Below are positions 26,566 through 35,874 of a stretch of 64,000 bases of DNA, one piece after another; positions within the stretch are counted from its first letter, which is position 1; the number at the start of each line of letters is the position of its first letter. Source of the DNA: Janthinobacterium sp. ROICE36 (GTDB lineage Bacteria > Pseudomonadota > Gammaproteobacteria > Burkholderiales > Burkholderiaceae_D); contig NZ_PEBS01000018.1 of the NCBI RefSeq assembly GCF_002869965.1, positions 1 through 64,000 on the forward strand. Reading direction: 5' to 3'. Below the pieces are notes generated by a model. That model ran no database searches and was not told the DNA's origin. It was given only the letters and a program-made list of their open reading frames with translations. The translations under genes were made by a program, and so were the position numbers.

Positions 26566-28038
26566 TTAGCGGGCCTTCTTGCCCAGGTGCGAATGCCGTA
26601 TGCTGTACAAGAAATAAATGGCCACGGTCACTGCCATCCACACGCTGAACACGACAAACGTCGTATGCGGCAAGTCGCGCATGATGTACAGGCAAGCCAG
26701 TATGCTCAGGCCGGGAATCACATACGGGCCGAACGGCACGCTGAAGCCTTCGATGCGGTTGACGCCCTGCTTGTGGCGCAGCACGGGCACGGCAACCGAG
26801 ACCACCATGAAGGCGGTCAGGGTACCGATGCTGACCATGTCCCACAAATAAGTCGCATCGACGGAGCCTGCCACCACGGCGACCACCAGGCAAACGATGA
26901 TGGTATTGCTGACTGGCACCAGGGTACGCGGGTGTATCTTCTGGAACGACTTCGGGATCAGGCCGTCGCGGCTGACGGCAAACAGGATGCGCGTCTGGCC
27001 GTAAATCGTCACCAGGGTTACGCTGAAGACGGAAATGACGGCGCCGGCCGACAGCACCAGCGCGGGCCAGGTCTTGCCCGTGACGTTTTGCAGGATCACC
27101 GCCAGGCCCGCTTCCTGGCCTTCGAACAGCTTGGCCTGTTGCGCGCCCAGGGCGGCCACGGCCACCAGCAGGTAGAACACAGTGACGATGAGCAAGGCGC
27201 CGAGGATGCCGCGCGGCACATTGCGCGTGGGATTTTTCACTTCGTCACCGGCCGTCGCCACCGTATCGAGGCCGATGAAGGAGAAGAACACGGTGCCGGC
27301 GGCGGCCGTCACGCCCGTCATGCCGGCAAAACCCTTGCTGTTGTCCGTATTAAAGAAGGGGAAGAAATTGTCGGCATTGAATCCGGAAAACGCGATGGCG
27401 ACAAAAAACACGAGGATCGCCAGCTTGATGATGACCATGATGGCGTTCATCATGGCCGATTCCTTGGCGCCGCGCAGCAACAAAAAGCCGCACATGCAGA
27501 TCAAAAAGATCGGCGGCAAGTTGATGTGGCCGGCATGAAACTCCATGCCATGCGGGCCGGAAACGATCATCGGCGTGCGCAGCATCTCGGGAATATGCCA
27601 GCCGAAGGCATTTTCCAGGAAGTTATTCAGGTAAGACGACCAGCCGATGGCCACGGCGCTGCCCGCCAAGCCGTATTCAAGCAGCAAACAGGCGGCCATG
27701 ATGAAGGCAAGAAACTCGCCCACGGTGGCGTAGGCAAACGAATACGAGGAGCCGGAGGCGGGAATGCGGAACGACAATTCCGCATAGCACAAGGCCGTCA
27801 AGCCGGCCGTGATGGCGGCGATCAGGAAAGACAGGACGACCGATGGGCCCGCCTTGGGCACGGCTTCGACCATGGTAAAGAAAATGCCCGTGCCGATGGT
27901 GGCGCCGACGCCGATCATGGTGAGGGAAAACAGGCCGATGGACCGGCTCAAGCCACTGCTGCTGAGGCCTTCACCATAGTCGACCGTGGTATCGATCGGC
28001 TTGGTGCGGCAAAGTTTCTGGACCAGGGTTTGGCTCAC
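26566..28038 (-). CDS. APC-family amino-acid permease (CAT/YfnA-like)
   Basis: This inner-membrane transporter has about 12-14 hydrophobic segments. It carries the APC signature GVGATIGTGIFFTM near the N-terminus and CYAELSFRIPASGSSYSF, as in cationic amino-acid transporter-like permeases. The GTG at 28038 is preferred because AAAGGAAG lies 4 bases upstream; an in-frame ATG at 28059 would place that site inside the gene. The exact substrate cannot be read. It is one of two adjacent but unrelated-subfamily permeases on this strand. Confidence 0.9.
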   Translation of the reverse strand: MSQTLVQKLCRTKPIDTTVDYGEGLSSSGLSRSIGLFSLTMIGVGATIGTGIFFTMVEAVPKAGPSVVLSFLIAAITAGLTALCYAELSFRIPASGSSYSFAYATVGEFLAFIMAACLLLEYGLAGSAVAIGWSSYLNNFLENAFGWHIPEMLRTPMIVSGPHGMEFHAGHINLPPIFLICMCGFLLLRGAKESAMMNAIMVIIKLAILVFFVAIAFSGFNADNFFPFFNTDNSKGFAGMTGVTAAAGTVFFSFIGLDTVATAGDEVKNPTRNVPRGILGALLIVTVFYLLVAVAALGAQQAKLFEGQEAGLAVILQNVTGKTWPALVLSAGAVISVFSVTLVTIYGQTRILFAVSRDGLIPKSFQKIHPRTLVPVSNTIIVCLVVAVVAGSVDATYLWDMVSIGTLTAFMVVSVAVPVLRHKQGVNRIEGFSVPFGPYVIPGLSILACLYIMRDLPHTTFVVFSVWMAVTVAIYFLYSIRHSHLGKKAR

Positions 28039-28337
28039 TAGACTTCCTTTATGAGGCATGCTTTTGTTTTGTATACATGACGGGTAAAAACAAGAGAAAA
28101 CGGCGCTCCGGCCCTACCTGGCAAAAAACCGGAAAGATCGCGTCCATTTTCAAAACTAAGCGATTATAGGGCTTTCATCGGCTCAGCTAAACAGAACTTT
28201 GATGCAAGGAAACAACGCCAGGCATGCGCCGGCAAACCCGCAAGCGTGCTGAAAAAGAAGAAATTACTTCCAGGAAAGAAAAGACGCGCCGCTGCAGGGG
28301 CAGGGACGCGCTTTCCGATCAGCTCAACTACGCTGGC

Positions 28338-29768
28338 TTACTTCTTGACGTGGGGCGCATCGGCCGGCGGCCAGCCTGCCTCGTAGCCTTGCGGCACGTC
28401 GTCACGCCGCTCTTTCGGCGCCAGGCCCAGCGCGTAGTACAGCACCGTCAGCAGGATCAGCCAGGCTGGTCCCACCATCAGGGCGATGCGCGTATCGGGG
28501 AAATACGCCATCAGACCGATCACCAGCGCCAGGAAAGCCAGCGAAATCCAGGAACCGTATGGCGCGAACGGCATGCGGAAGGCCAGATTCTTGATTTCCA
28601 ACGGCGTCAGGGTCTTGCGGAACTGGATCTGCGTGACCAGGATCACGCCCCAGGTCCAGACGGCACCAAAGGTGGAAATCGAGGTGACCCAGATAAACAC
28701 TTTTTCCGGCACCAGGTAGTTCAGCAGCACGCCCAGCAGCAGGGCAAACACGGACACCAGGATGGCGCGGCGCGGCACGCCGCTGGCCGTGGTTTCCGCA
28801 AACGCCTTCGGTGCCTGACCTTGCAGCGCCAGGTTGTACAGCATGCGGCCCGTGCTGAAGATGCCGCCATTGCACGACGACAAGGCTGCCGTCAGCACGA
28901 CGAAGTTGATGATGCCGGCGGCCGTCTTGATGCCCAGGCGTTCGAACGTCATCACGAAGGGGCTGCCGGTGGTGCCGATTTCATTCCATGGGTAAATCGA
29001 CAAGATGACGAACAGCGCGCCGACATAGAAAATCAGGATGCGCCAAAACACCGAATTGATGGCGTCGGGAATCGATTTCTTCGGGTTTGCCGCTTCGCCG
29101 GCCGTCAGGCCGATCATTTCCACGCCCAGGTAGGCAAACATCACCATCTGCAGCGACATCAGCACGCCTTGCGCGCCATTCGGGAAGAAGCCGCCATGCG
29201 TCCACAGGTTCGAGATGCCGATGGCCACACCGTTGTTGCCGAGACCGAAGATGATCATGCCCGTGCCGCCGATGATCATCAGGATGATGGTGACGACCTT
29301 GATCAGGGCGAACCAGAATTCAAACTCGCCGTAAGCTTTCACGGCCAGCAGGTTGATGGCGCCCATGGAACCGAGGGCCGCCAGGGCCCAGATCCAGCGC
29401 GGTACGTCGGGGAACCAGATGCCCATGTAGATGGCGACGGCGGTAATTTCAGCCACGCACGTGACCAGCCACAGGAACCAGTAGTTCCAGCCAGTCAGAT
29501 AGCCTTGCAGGGGGCCCAGGTAATCCTGGGCATAGCGGCTGAAAGAGCCGGCCACCGGATTGTGCACGGCCATTTCGCCCAGGGCGCGCATGATCATGAA
29601 GATGACCGCGCCACCGATGATGTATGACAGCATGATGCCGGGACCGGCCATCTTGATGGCGTTGCCGGACCCCAAAAACAGGCCCACGCCAATCGCGGCG
29701 CCCAGCGCCATCAGGCGTATCTGCCGCTCGCCCAGGCCGCGCTGCAAGCCTTGTTCACTCGTTTTCAT
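28338..29768 (-). CDS. AAT-family amino-acid permease (ProY/CycA-like)
   Basis: The 476-residue protein starts MKTSEQGLQRGLGERQIRLM and continues with ALGAAIGVGLFLGSGNAI and RALGEMAVHNPVAGSFSRYA. These are diagnostic of the AAT subfamily, which includes proline, GABA, aromatic and D-Ala/Gly permeases. It has about 12 membrane segments. The ATG at 29768 has GGAG upstream. Uptake by proton symport is known for the family; the amino acid is uncertain. RidA is the upstream neighbour on the same strand, separated by a terminator-like hairpin. Confidence 0.92.
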   Translation of the reverse strand: MKTSEQGLQRGLGERQIRLMALGAAIGVGLFLGSGNAIKMAGPGIMLSYIIGGAVIFMIMRALGEMAVHNPVAGSFSRYAQDYLGPLQGYLTGWNYWFLWLVTCVAEITAVAIYMGIWFPDVPRWIWALAALGSMGAINLLAVKAYGEFEFWFALIKVVTIILMIIGGTGMIIFGLGNNGVAIGISNLWTHGGFFPNGAQGVLMSLQMVMFAYLGVEMIGLTAGEAANPKKSIPDAINSVFWRILIFYVGALFVILSIYPWNEIGTTGSPFVMTFERLGIKTAAGIINFVVLTAALSSCNGGIFSTGRMLYNLALQGQAPKAFAETTASGVPRRAILVSVFALLLGVLLNYLVPEKVFIWVTSISTFGAVWTWGVILVTQIQFRKTLTPLEIKNLAFRMPFAPYGSWISLAFLALVIGLMAYFPDTRIALMVGPAWLILLTVLYYALGLAPKERRDDVPQGYEAGWPPADAPHVKK

Positions 29769-29844
29769 TACATGTCTCCGTTTTTTTCTTGAATACACCG
29801 ATCCCTCCACCCCAATGGCGGTTCCGCTCTTGCTGGAAAGGAAG

Positions 29845-29872
29845 AAAAGGCGAGCCGGCGGCAAGCGCCGGC
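29845..29872 (-). terminator. Probable terminator after ridA
   Basis: GCCGGCG (29854-29860) and CGCCGGC (29866-29872) pair with a 5-base loop. On the minus strand a pyrimidine-rich CGCCTTTTCTT follows. The T-run is imperfect. Confidence 0.5.
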
Positions 29873-29897
29873 ATGCTCATGTGGTCAGACCACTGCG

Positions 29898-30356
29898 TCA
29901 GGCCAGTTCGGCGATCAGTTCGATCTCGACGCAAGCACCCAGCGGGATTTGCGCCACGCCGAAGGCGGAGCGGGCATGCTTGCCGCTGTCGCCGAAGACT
30001 TCGACGAACAGTTCCGAGGCGCCATTGGTCACCAGGTGCTGTTCCGTGAATGTAGCGGTGGAATTGACCAGGCTCATGACCTTGACGATGCGTTTGACCT
30101 TGTTCAAGTCGCCGCCGCAGGCGTCTTGCAGGGTGGCGATCAGTTCGATGGCGATGCCGCGCGCTGCGATCTTGCCTTCTTCCGTGGTGACGTCCTTGCC
30201 CAGCTGGCCGACCCAGACCTTGCCATCCTTCTTGGCCAGGTGGCCGGACAGGAAGACGGTGTTGCCCGTGCGGGCATGCATCACGTAAGCGGCAGCTGGC
30301 GCTGCAACGACTGGCAGTTCAATGTTGAGGGCTTTGAGTTTTTCGTAAAACGACAT
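29898..30356 (-). CDS. RidA/YjgF family enamine/imine deaminase
   Basis: RidA proteins hydrolyse reactive 2-aminoacrylate and related imines made by PLP enzymes. The 152-residue product is longer than the classic 128-residue RidA. It has the core VFLSGHLAKKDGKVWVGQLG and the conserved ending RSAFGVAQIPLGACVEIEL, where the arginine binds the substrate carboxylate. The ATG at 30356 has GGAGAAAT upstream. Its place next to amino-acid permeases fits amino-acid catabolism. Confidence 0.92.
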   Translation of the reverse strand: MSFYEKLKALNIELPVVAAPAAAYVMHARTGNTVFLSGHLAKKDGKVWVGQLGKDVTTEEGKIAARGIAIELIATLQDACGGDLNKVKRIVKVMSLVNSTATFTEQHLVTNGASELFVEVFGDSGKHARSAFGVAQIPLGACVEIELIAELA

Positions 30357-30610
30357 GCTATTTCTCCAAGAAAACAATATAAGCGAAACCAAAATTCATG
30401 CACGGCAAGGCACGGAGGAGGCCGCCCTGGCAGCGCGGCAGTGACCGACAACAGTGCCAGATTAAACGTCATCATATTGGTGAACCGGCAGTTTTAGTTC
30501 ACAAATAGGCCCGGTTATTCAGTGGATTATACCGACAATCAAACAAAATTCAGCATCGGTTCATGAAGCATGCCCTACAGGCATCGAGCGTGTACTTTTT
30601 CATTCAATTA

Positions 30611-32194
30611 TCATTTATGCAATGTCAAGCCCTGCGGGTCAAGGTTTATCGCCGCCAAAAATACCTGGTCGTGCGAAACCACAAGTAAGGCTCCCTGATA
30701 TTGCAGCAGCATCTGCTCCAGCGCCTGCAGGCTGGCCAGGTCCAGATGATTGTCGGGTTCGTCGAGCAGCAGCAGTTGCGGCGGCGTTTGCGCATACAGT
30801 TCGGCCGCCAGCGCCACCTTCATGCGCTCGCCGCCACTGAGCAAACGGCTGGGCATGGTGGCGCGCGCGCCGGCAATGCCCAGCAGCGCCAGCCGCGTGC
30901 GCAAGTCCCCTTCCGCCTCAGAGCTATTGCGTGCCTGCAAGCGCTGCACGGCGCTCAAGTCGCCGTCTTGCAGTCCAGCATGCTGGTCCAGCCAGGCCAC
31001 CTGCGCATGGCAGCGCAGTTCGCCGCTGGCGGGCGCCAGTTGCCCGGCGATCACGCGCAGCAGGGTCGACTTGCCGCTGCCATTGTCACCCATCACGGCC
31101 AGGCGGCGCGGCCCGCTGAGCAGCAAGTTGATGGTGCGCGCCTGGCCATGCGGCAAGACCACGTCGCGTAGCTCCAGAATCAGTTTCCCGTTGGGCACCA
31201 GGCTCTCGGGCGCCAGCAGCAGCCGTTCGGCCTCGGGCGCGCAGCGGGCGCTGGCCTCCATCACGCGTTGCTGGCGCGCCTGCTGCGCCGCCTGCGCGCG
31301 CAGGCGCAGCTTGCCCTGGCTATCCTGGCTTTTCTCCTTTTTCGCGTCCAGCAACAGCTTACTTTGATTGCCTTCGCGTCCCTCGCGCTCACCGCGTCCC
31401 ACGCGGCGCTGCTGGCGCTCGGCTTGCTGCTGCGCCTCGCGCTGTTCGCGTCTGGCACCGGCCTTTTCTGCCTGCAGGGCAGCGGCGTAGCCGACCTGTT
31501 CCAGCGCGCGCTGCTGCGCGTACAGCGCGTAATTGCCGCCATAGCTGCGCAAGCCCTGCGGCGACAACTCGGCGATGGCATCGACGTGCTCCAGCAGGGC
31601 GCGGTCATGGCTGATCAACAGCAAGCCGCCCTGCCAGCGCGCCATCTGCGCCACCAGGCGGGCACGCTGCTGCGCATCGAGATGGTTGCTCGGTTCATCG
31701 AGCACCAGCCAATCCGCCTGCGACAGCCAGGCACCTTGCAAGGCGATGCGCTGGCGCTCGCCACCGCTCAGGCTACTCGTCGATGTGTCTGCATCGACAT
31801 GATGTAAATCAAGCGCATCGAGCGCCTGGCGCAGGCGCGCGTGGGCATCCCAGCGTTCGCCCACCAGTGCATAATCGGCCTCGTCGATGCTGCCGGCGGC
31901 GATGCGCGCCAGCGCGGCCAGCAAATCCTCCATGCCGGCAAGCGCCGCCACGCTGGGATAATGTTGCGGCGCCAGTTCCTGCGCCACGTAATGCAGGCTG
32001 CCATCACAGCGCACGGTGCCGGAAGACGGCTGCGCCTGGCTTGCCAGCAGGCGCGCCAGCACGCTCTTGCCCACGCCGTTATCGCCGACGAGGCCGATAC
32101 GTTGCGGAGCAAAAGCAAATTGCAAATCGGAAAACAGAGCGCGGCCATCGGGCAGCACAAAGGAAAGACGGTCGAGTTGTAATAATGCAGACAT
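30611..32194 (-). CDS. ABC-F family ATPase
   Basis: The 527-residue protein has two ABC cassettes and no membrane segments. Walker A is GDNGVGKS (37-44) and GDNGSGKS in the second half. The signatures are LSGGERQRIAL and LSGGERMKVAL, and the Walker B/D-loops are VLDEPSNHLD and LLDEPDNHLD. A charged linker (about 240-310, rich in Arg, Glu and Gln) joins the cassettes. This is the ABC-F layout of ribosome-associated translation factors. The linker differs from EttA, so the subfamily is not assigned. The ATG at 32194 has AAGGAG upstream. Confidence 0.93.
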   Translation of the reverse strand: MSALLQLDRLSFVLPDGRALFSDLQFAFAPQRIGLVGDNGVGKSVLARLLASQAQPSSGTVRCDGSLHYVAQELAPQHYPSVAALAGMEDLLAALARIAAGSIDEADYALVGERWDAHARLRQALDALDLHHVDADTSTSSLSGGERQRIALQGAWLSQADWLVLDEPSNHLDAQQRARLVAQMARWQGGLLLISHDRALLEHVDAIAELSPQGLRSYGGNYALYAQQRALEQVGYAAALQAEKAGARREQREAQQQAERQQRRVGRGEREGREGNQSKLLLDAKKEKSQDSQGKLRLRAQAAQQARQQRVMEASARCAPEAERLLLAPESLVPNGKLILELRDVVLPHGQARTINLLLSGPRRLAVMGDNGSGKSTLLRVIAGQLAPASGELRCHAQVAWLDQHAGLQDGDLSAVQRLQARNSSEAEGDLRTRLALLGIAGARATMPSRLLSGGERMKVALAAELYAQTPPQLLLLDEPDNHLDLASLQALEQMLLQYQGALLVVSHDQVFLAAINLDPQGLTLHK

Positions 32195-32346
32195 GGATAC
32201 TCCTTGAGCAAGGCTGGCAAACCCGCGCGGCGCAATGATGCGCTGGCGGGATGGGCGAGGCCGTGCACAGCACGGCAGTATCAATGGCGCATGTCGAAGC
32301 GTCCTGGTAGAGGGGGAAGAAACGTCAGTGTAGCAGACGAGGTCAC

Positions 32347-33459
32347 TTAGCGCTGGCCCAGGGTCGTGTCGCCGAACAAGTGCTTGTACTCGCGCGGCTG
32401 CGAACGCCAGTACTGGGGCGGCGCCGACACTTGCGCGCCCAACTGGGCCGCCGCATGCCAGGGCCAGCGCGGGTCGAACAGGATGGCGCGCGCCAGCGCC
32501 ACTATGTCGGACTGGCCGTTGGCAATGATGTCTTCCGCCTGCTGCGCTTCCGTGATCAAGCCGACGCTGATGGTGGGCAAGCCGCTGTCGCGCTTGATGC
32601 GTTCGGCAAACGCCACCTGGTAGCCGGGCGCCACAGGAATCTGCTGCTGCGGCGAAATGCCGCCACTGGAAACGTGGATGAAGTCGGCACCCAGTAGCTT
32701 GAGTTCCTGCGCGAAACGCACGCTTTGCTCGATTTCCCAGCCCCCATCGACCCAGTCGGTAGCGGAAATGCGCACGCCCACGGCCACGCTGGGGGGCACG
32801 GCGGCGCGCACGGCTTCATACACTTCCAGCGGAAAGCGCATGCGGTTGTCCAGGCTGCCGCCATACGCATCGGTGCGCTGGTTGGACAGGGGCGACAGGA
32901 ACTGGTGCAGCAGGTAGCCGTGCGCCGCATGCAATTCGATGCCTTCGATGCCCAGCGCATGCACGCGCTGCGCGGCGGCCACAAAGGCGCCCTTGATTTG
33001 CAACAAACCCATCTCGTCCAGGGCGATCGGTACCGTTTCGCCGGGCGCGTGGGCGATGGCCGATGGCGCCACCGTTTGCCAGCCGCCGTCGGCCAGGCGC
33101 ACGCAGGCACCGCCCTGCCAGGGCGCGCGGCTCGAGGCCTTGCGTCCCGCGTGGCCCAGCTGCACCACCAGCGGAATCGGCGCGTGGCGGCGGATCGCCT
33201 GCACCACGTTTCCCAGCGCAGCTTGATTTGCATCCGACCACAGGCCCAGGTCTTCGGCCGAGATGCGTCCTTCGGGCGAAACAGCCGTCGCTTCCGTCAT
33301 CAGCAAGCCCGCGCCGGACAGGGCCAGGTGGCCCAGGTGGATCATGTGCCAGTCTGTGGCGTTGCCGTTGTCGGCCGAGTACTGGCACATGGGCGCGATG
33401 GCGATGCGGTTGGCCACGTGCAGCGGCCCCAGTGCATACGGCGTGAATAGCTGGCTCAT
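32347..33459 (-). CDS. NADH:flavin oxidoreductase, old yellow enzyme family (YqjM/XenA-like)
   Basis: This FMN enzyme reduces activated C=C bonds with NAD(P)H. The 370-residue protein has Cys25 and Tyr27 (MCQYS), which mark the thermophilic-like YqjM/XenA class, LGHAGRKAS, and the His177/His180 pair (ELHAAHGYLLHQFLSP) that binds substrate carbonyl or nitro groups. FMN-binding VGLIT and ALARAILFDP lie near the C-terminus. Physiological substrates are unknown; detoxification of electrophiles is typical. Confidence 0.94.
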   Translation of the reverse strand: MSQLFTPYALGPLHVANRIAIAPMCQYSADNGNATDWHMIHLGHLALSGAGLLMTEATAVSPEGRISAEDLGLWSDANQAALGNVVQAIRRHAPIPLVVQLGHAGRKASSRAPWQGGACVRLADGGWQTVAPSAIAHAPGETVPIALDEMGLLQIKGAFVAAAQRVHALGIEGIELHAAHGYLLHQFLSPLSNQRTDAYGGSLDNRMRFPLEVYEAVRAAVPPSVAVGVRISATDWVDGGWEIEQSVRFAQELKLLGADFIHVSSGGISPQQQIPVAPGYQVAFAERIKRDSGLPTISVGLITEAQQAEDIIANGQSDIVALARAILFDPRWPWHAAAQLGAQVSAPPQYWRSQPREYKHLFGDTTLGQR

Positions 33460-33623
33460 GGCGGACTCCGGAAAAGGGGAAGCATCGATTCTACTGCGCT
33501 TTGGACAGCGCGGCTTACACCTGCTTACGTTTGATACAGCGCACCGTCTAGCCTTGCGGGCAGCACACCGTTAGTCTGGACACATCAATAACAGCGCAAC
33601 ACCTTGCCATCCCAGGAGAACAC

Positions 33624-34145
33624 ATGAACACCACGACTACCGCCAGCCGCATCCACCCCTTGATGGCCGGCGCCGCCATTTCCGTGACGGTCCTGTGCCT
33701 GGTGGGCGCGGCATCCATCGCCGGCATCCTGCCCAATTCGCGGGCGAATGTGCCTGCCGCAGCCACCGTACCTGCCGAGATGGCGGCCCTGGCAGCGCCC
33801 GTGACTGCACCGGTTGCCGCGCCTGTCGTCGCGCAAGCCGCCCCGGCGCCCGTCGTGCACAAGCGCGTCGTGCACCACACGCAAGTGGCACAGGCGCGTC
33901 CTGCCTATAATGATGATGGCTACCGCAACACAGCCTACCGCGAACCGGTACGCCAGCAGCAGCCGGCGCCGGCACCTGCCCAGCCCAATTACGTGGGCAT
34001 CGGCACGGGCGCCGTTATCGGCGGCTTGATCGGCAATCAGGTCGGTGGCGGCCGCGGCAAGGCGCTGGCGACCGTGGCCGGCGTGATCGGCGGCGGCATG
34101 CTGGGCAATGCGGTGCAGAATCAAGTTCAGCAACCGCAGCGATAA
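33624..34145 (+). CDS. Glycine-zipper 2TM-domain protein
   Basis: The 173-residue product has an N-terminal membrane anchor (about 14-36), an Ala/Pro-rich linker and a C-terminal glycine zipper (IGTGAVIGGLIGNQVGGGRGK, then GVIGGGMLGNAVQNQ). Such proteins are related to the SlyB/Rick-17kDa group and sit in the cell envelope, but this one lacks a lipobox cysteine. A GGAGAACAC ribosome site precedes the ATG. It converges on the DUF1993 gene. Confidence 0.85.
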   Translation: MNTTTTASRIHPLMAGAAISVTVLCLVGAASIAGILPNSRANVPAAATVPAEMAALAAPVTAPVAAPVVAQAAPAPVVHKRVVHHTQVAQARPAYNDDGYRNTAYREPVRQQQPAPAPAQPNYVGIGTGAVIGGLIGNQVGGGRGKALATVAGVIGGGMLGNAVQNQVQQPQR

Positions 34146-34151
34146 TCAGTA

Positions 34152-34661
34152 TCAGTCGTACGGTCCCAGATAATCGAGTTTGCCCACGGCCACGCCATTG
34201 TTTCTCACAATGGCGTGGACCATGGAAACGTGGAAATAGAAGTTCGGCAAGGCAAAGCTGAGCAAGTAATTGTCGCCCGAGAATTTTGTCCCCTCGTCTG
34301 TCCAGTTCAGCACGACTTCCTTCTGCGCGCTGCCCGCCATCTGGCCCGCATTCACGCTGTCAATGTAGGCGATGGTGTTGGCGATGCGCTCTTGTAATTG
34401 CTCGAACGATGCTTCATTATCTTCGAACTTCGGCGCCGGCACGCCGCTCAGGCGCTCGACCGACATCTTCGACGTATCGCTGGCGCGCTGCACCTGCGCC
34501 GTCAAGTCCAGCATATCGGGCGCCAGCTGCGCGCCCAGTAAAATCGCGGGCACGATGCCATCTTCCTCCACATGCGCTTGCGCTTTTTCCAGCAGGGCTG
34601 AGACGACGCGCAAGCCGCGAATGAAGACGGGAATGGTTGCCTGATACATGGACACGGACAT
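34152..34661 (-). CDS. DUF1993 family protein
   Basis: The 169-residue protein matches the DUF1993 pattern: an N-terminal Y-x-x-TIPVFIRGL, ILLGAQLAPDMLDLTAQVQRASD in the middle and NFYFHVSMVHAIVRNNGV near the end. The fold is thought to resemble DinB-like four-helix bundles. No function is known. The gap to the convergent glycine-zipper gene is only 6 bases. Confidence 0.85.
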   Translation of the reverse strand: MSVSMYQATIPVFIRGLRVVSALLEKAQAHVEEDGIVPAILLGAQLAPDMLDLTAQVQRASDTSKMSVERLSGVPAPKFEDNEASFEQLQERIANTIAYIDSVNAGQMAGSAQKEVVLNWTDEGTKFSGDNYLLSFALPNFYFHVSMVHAIVRNNGVAVGKLDYLGPYD

Positions 34662-34771
34662 GACGGACTCCTGATAGTGAACGATGCGTCAGTGTACCCG
34701 AGGCGCTGTTTTCCGGCAGCGTGCTTATGTGCCACTCCTGTGCGCCAGCGCACCGAGCGTCACAGTTGCCC

Positions 34772-35728
34772 TTACTTGTCCAGGTTGACCTCGCCGTCCG
34801 GCGCATGGCCGGGCTGCACCACCGGCGGCTGTGACTGCTTATCCTTGCGCTTGCCGCCCAGGAACTTGACGATGGCCGCGCCGCCGCCCACCACGGCCAG
34901 CAGCAGCACTTTCTTGAAGGCCAGCAGCAGCGCCAGCAACTTGCCAAACAGGCCCAGCTTGCTGGCCACGCCACCGGCCACCAGCGCCGCCAGGCCATAT
35001 TCGGCCACCTTGTCCGTCTTGCTGTCGAAATCCGTGTAGCGGTTACCCTCGGTAAATTCCGTGAACGCCGTCACTTGCTGCATTTCTTTCTTGATCGCCT
35101 CGATCTGCTGCATGCCGGCGATCGCATTCAGGTTCAGTACGCCTTCGCGGCCCAGCACGCGCACGTTATAGTTCAGCGAATGCTCGCCGCCATCGACCAT
35201 CAGATCCTTGGCCCAATACAGCTTGTGCGTATCCTTGGCATAGCTGGGTTTTTCCGCCCAGCCCATCAAATGGATGCGGGGATAACCCTGCTTCTTGCGC
35301 TCCGCGTTATTGTCCAGCACGGATGCCTGCATATCCTTGAGCAATTCTTCATATTGGATGCTGTCCGCATCGTCATCCTTGATATGGCCTTGCTTTTCAT
35401 ACGTGACGATGACACCCCAGCTATCGCGCTCGAGCACGCTGGTCTTGGCGGGCACGATCATGCCCAGCGATACCATGCCAGGCGGATTGCCCCAGGCATC
35501 GACCAGCACGCGTTCGGCGTCCGTTGGCGACAAATAAAGGAAATTGGCCGGTAAATCCAGGGTGGCGATGCCGCCCGGCAAAGTGACCTTGCCGCGCTGC
35601 AGGTGCAACTGGGCGAGGAACTGCTCGGCCGTCATTTCCGTTGCGGCAGCCTTGTCATCGGCCGGGGCGGCAGCCGTCAGGCCGGAGAGGGTCAGGCACA
35701 GCAAGGCTGTCAGCAGGCGTTTCAACAT
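34772..35728 (-). CDS. DUF2167 domain membrane-anchored protein
   Basis: The 318-residue protein has a signal peptide (about 1-21) and the DUF2167 core (GKVTLPGGIATLDLPANFLYLSP, WGNPPGMVSLGMIVP, DSWGVIVTYEKQGHI, MGWAEKPSYAKDTHKLYWAKD). Its C-terminal hydrophobic region (about 240-293) ends in a Lys-rich tail. The ATG at 35728 fits the signal peptide; a TTG seven codons upstream is unlikely. It is probably attached to the inner membrane facing the periplasm. No function is established. Confidence 0.88.
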   Translation of the reverse strand: MLKRLLTALLCLTLSGLTAAAPADDKAAATEMTAEQFLAQLHLQRGKVTLPGGIATLDLPANFLYLSPTDAERVLVDAWGNPPGMVSLGMIVPAKTSVLERDSWGVIVTYEKQGHIKDDDADSIQYEELLKDMQASVLDNNAERKKQGYPRIHLMGWAEKPSYAKDTHKLYWAKDLMVDGGEHSLNYNVRVLGREGVLNLNAIAGMQQIEAIKKEMQQVTAFTEFTEGNRYTDFDSKTDKVAEYGLAALVAGGVASKLGLFGKLLALLLAFKKVLLLAVVGGGAAIVKFLGGKRKDKQSQPPVVQPGHAPDGEVNLDK

Positions 35729-35812
35729 GATCGGTCCAAAAAATTGCAAAGGATAAATATTTTAAATCAATTGATTGCCTAATGGATAATTATTTCTGTG
35801 TGGCATTTTTCC

Positions 35813-35850
35813 CATAAAAAAAGCGCCAGCGGGTTTCCCCGGCTGGCGCC
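35813..35850 (-). terminator. Intrinsic terminator at the end of the ast operon
   Basis: GCGCCAGC (35823-35830) and GCTGGCGC (35842-35849) form the stem. Its minus-strand T-run is the complement of seven A residues at 35816-35822. It lies just after astE. Confidence 0.85.
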
Positions 35851-35874
35851 TGATATTGCGTGATGGCTGGACGA

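Noticed and set aside
28060..28337. Possible terminator or small gene in the gap between the two permeases
   Set aside because: The GC-rich stretch near 28290 contains direct rather than inverted repeats (GACGCGC twice), and no convincing coding frame is present.
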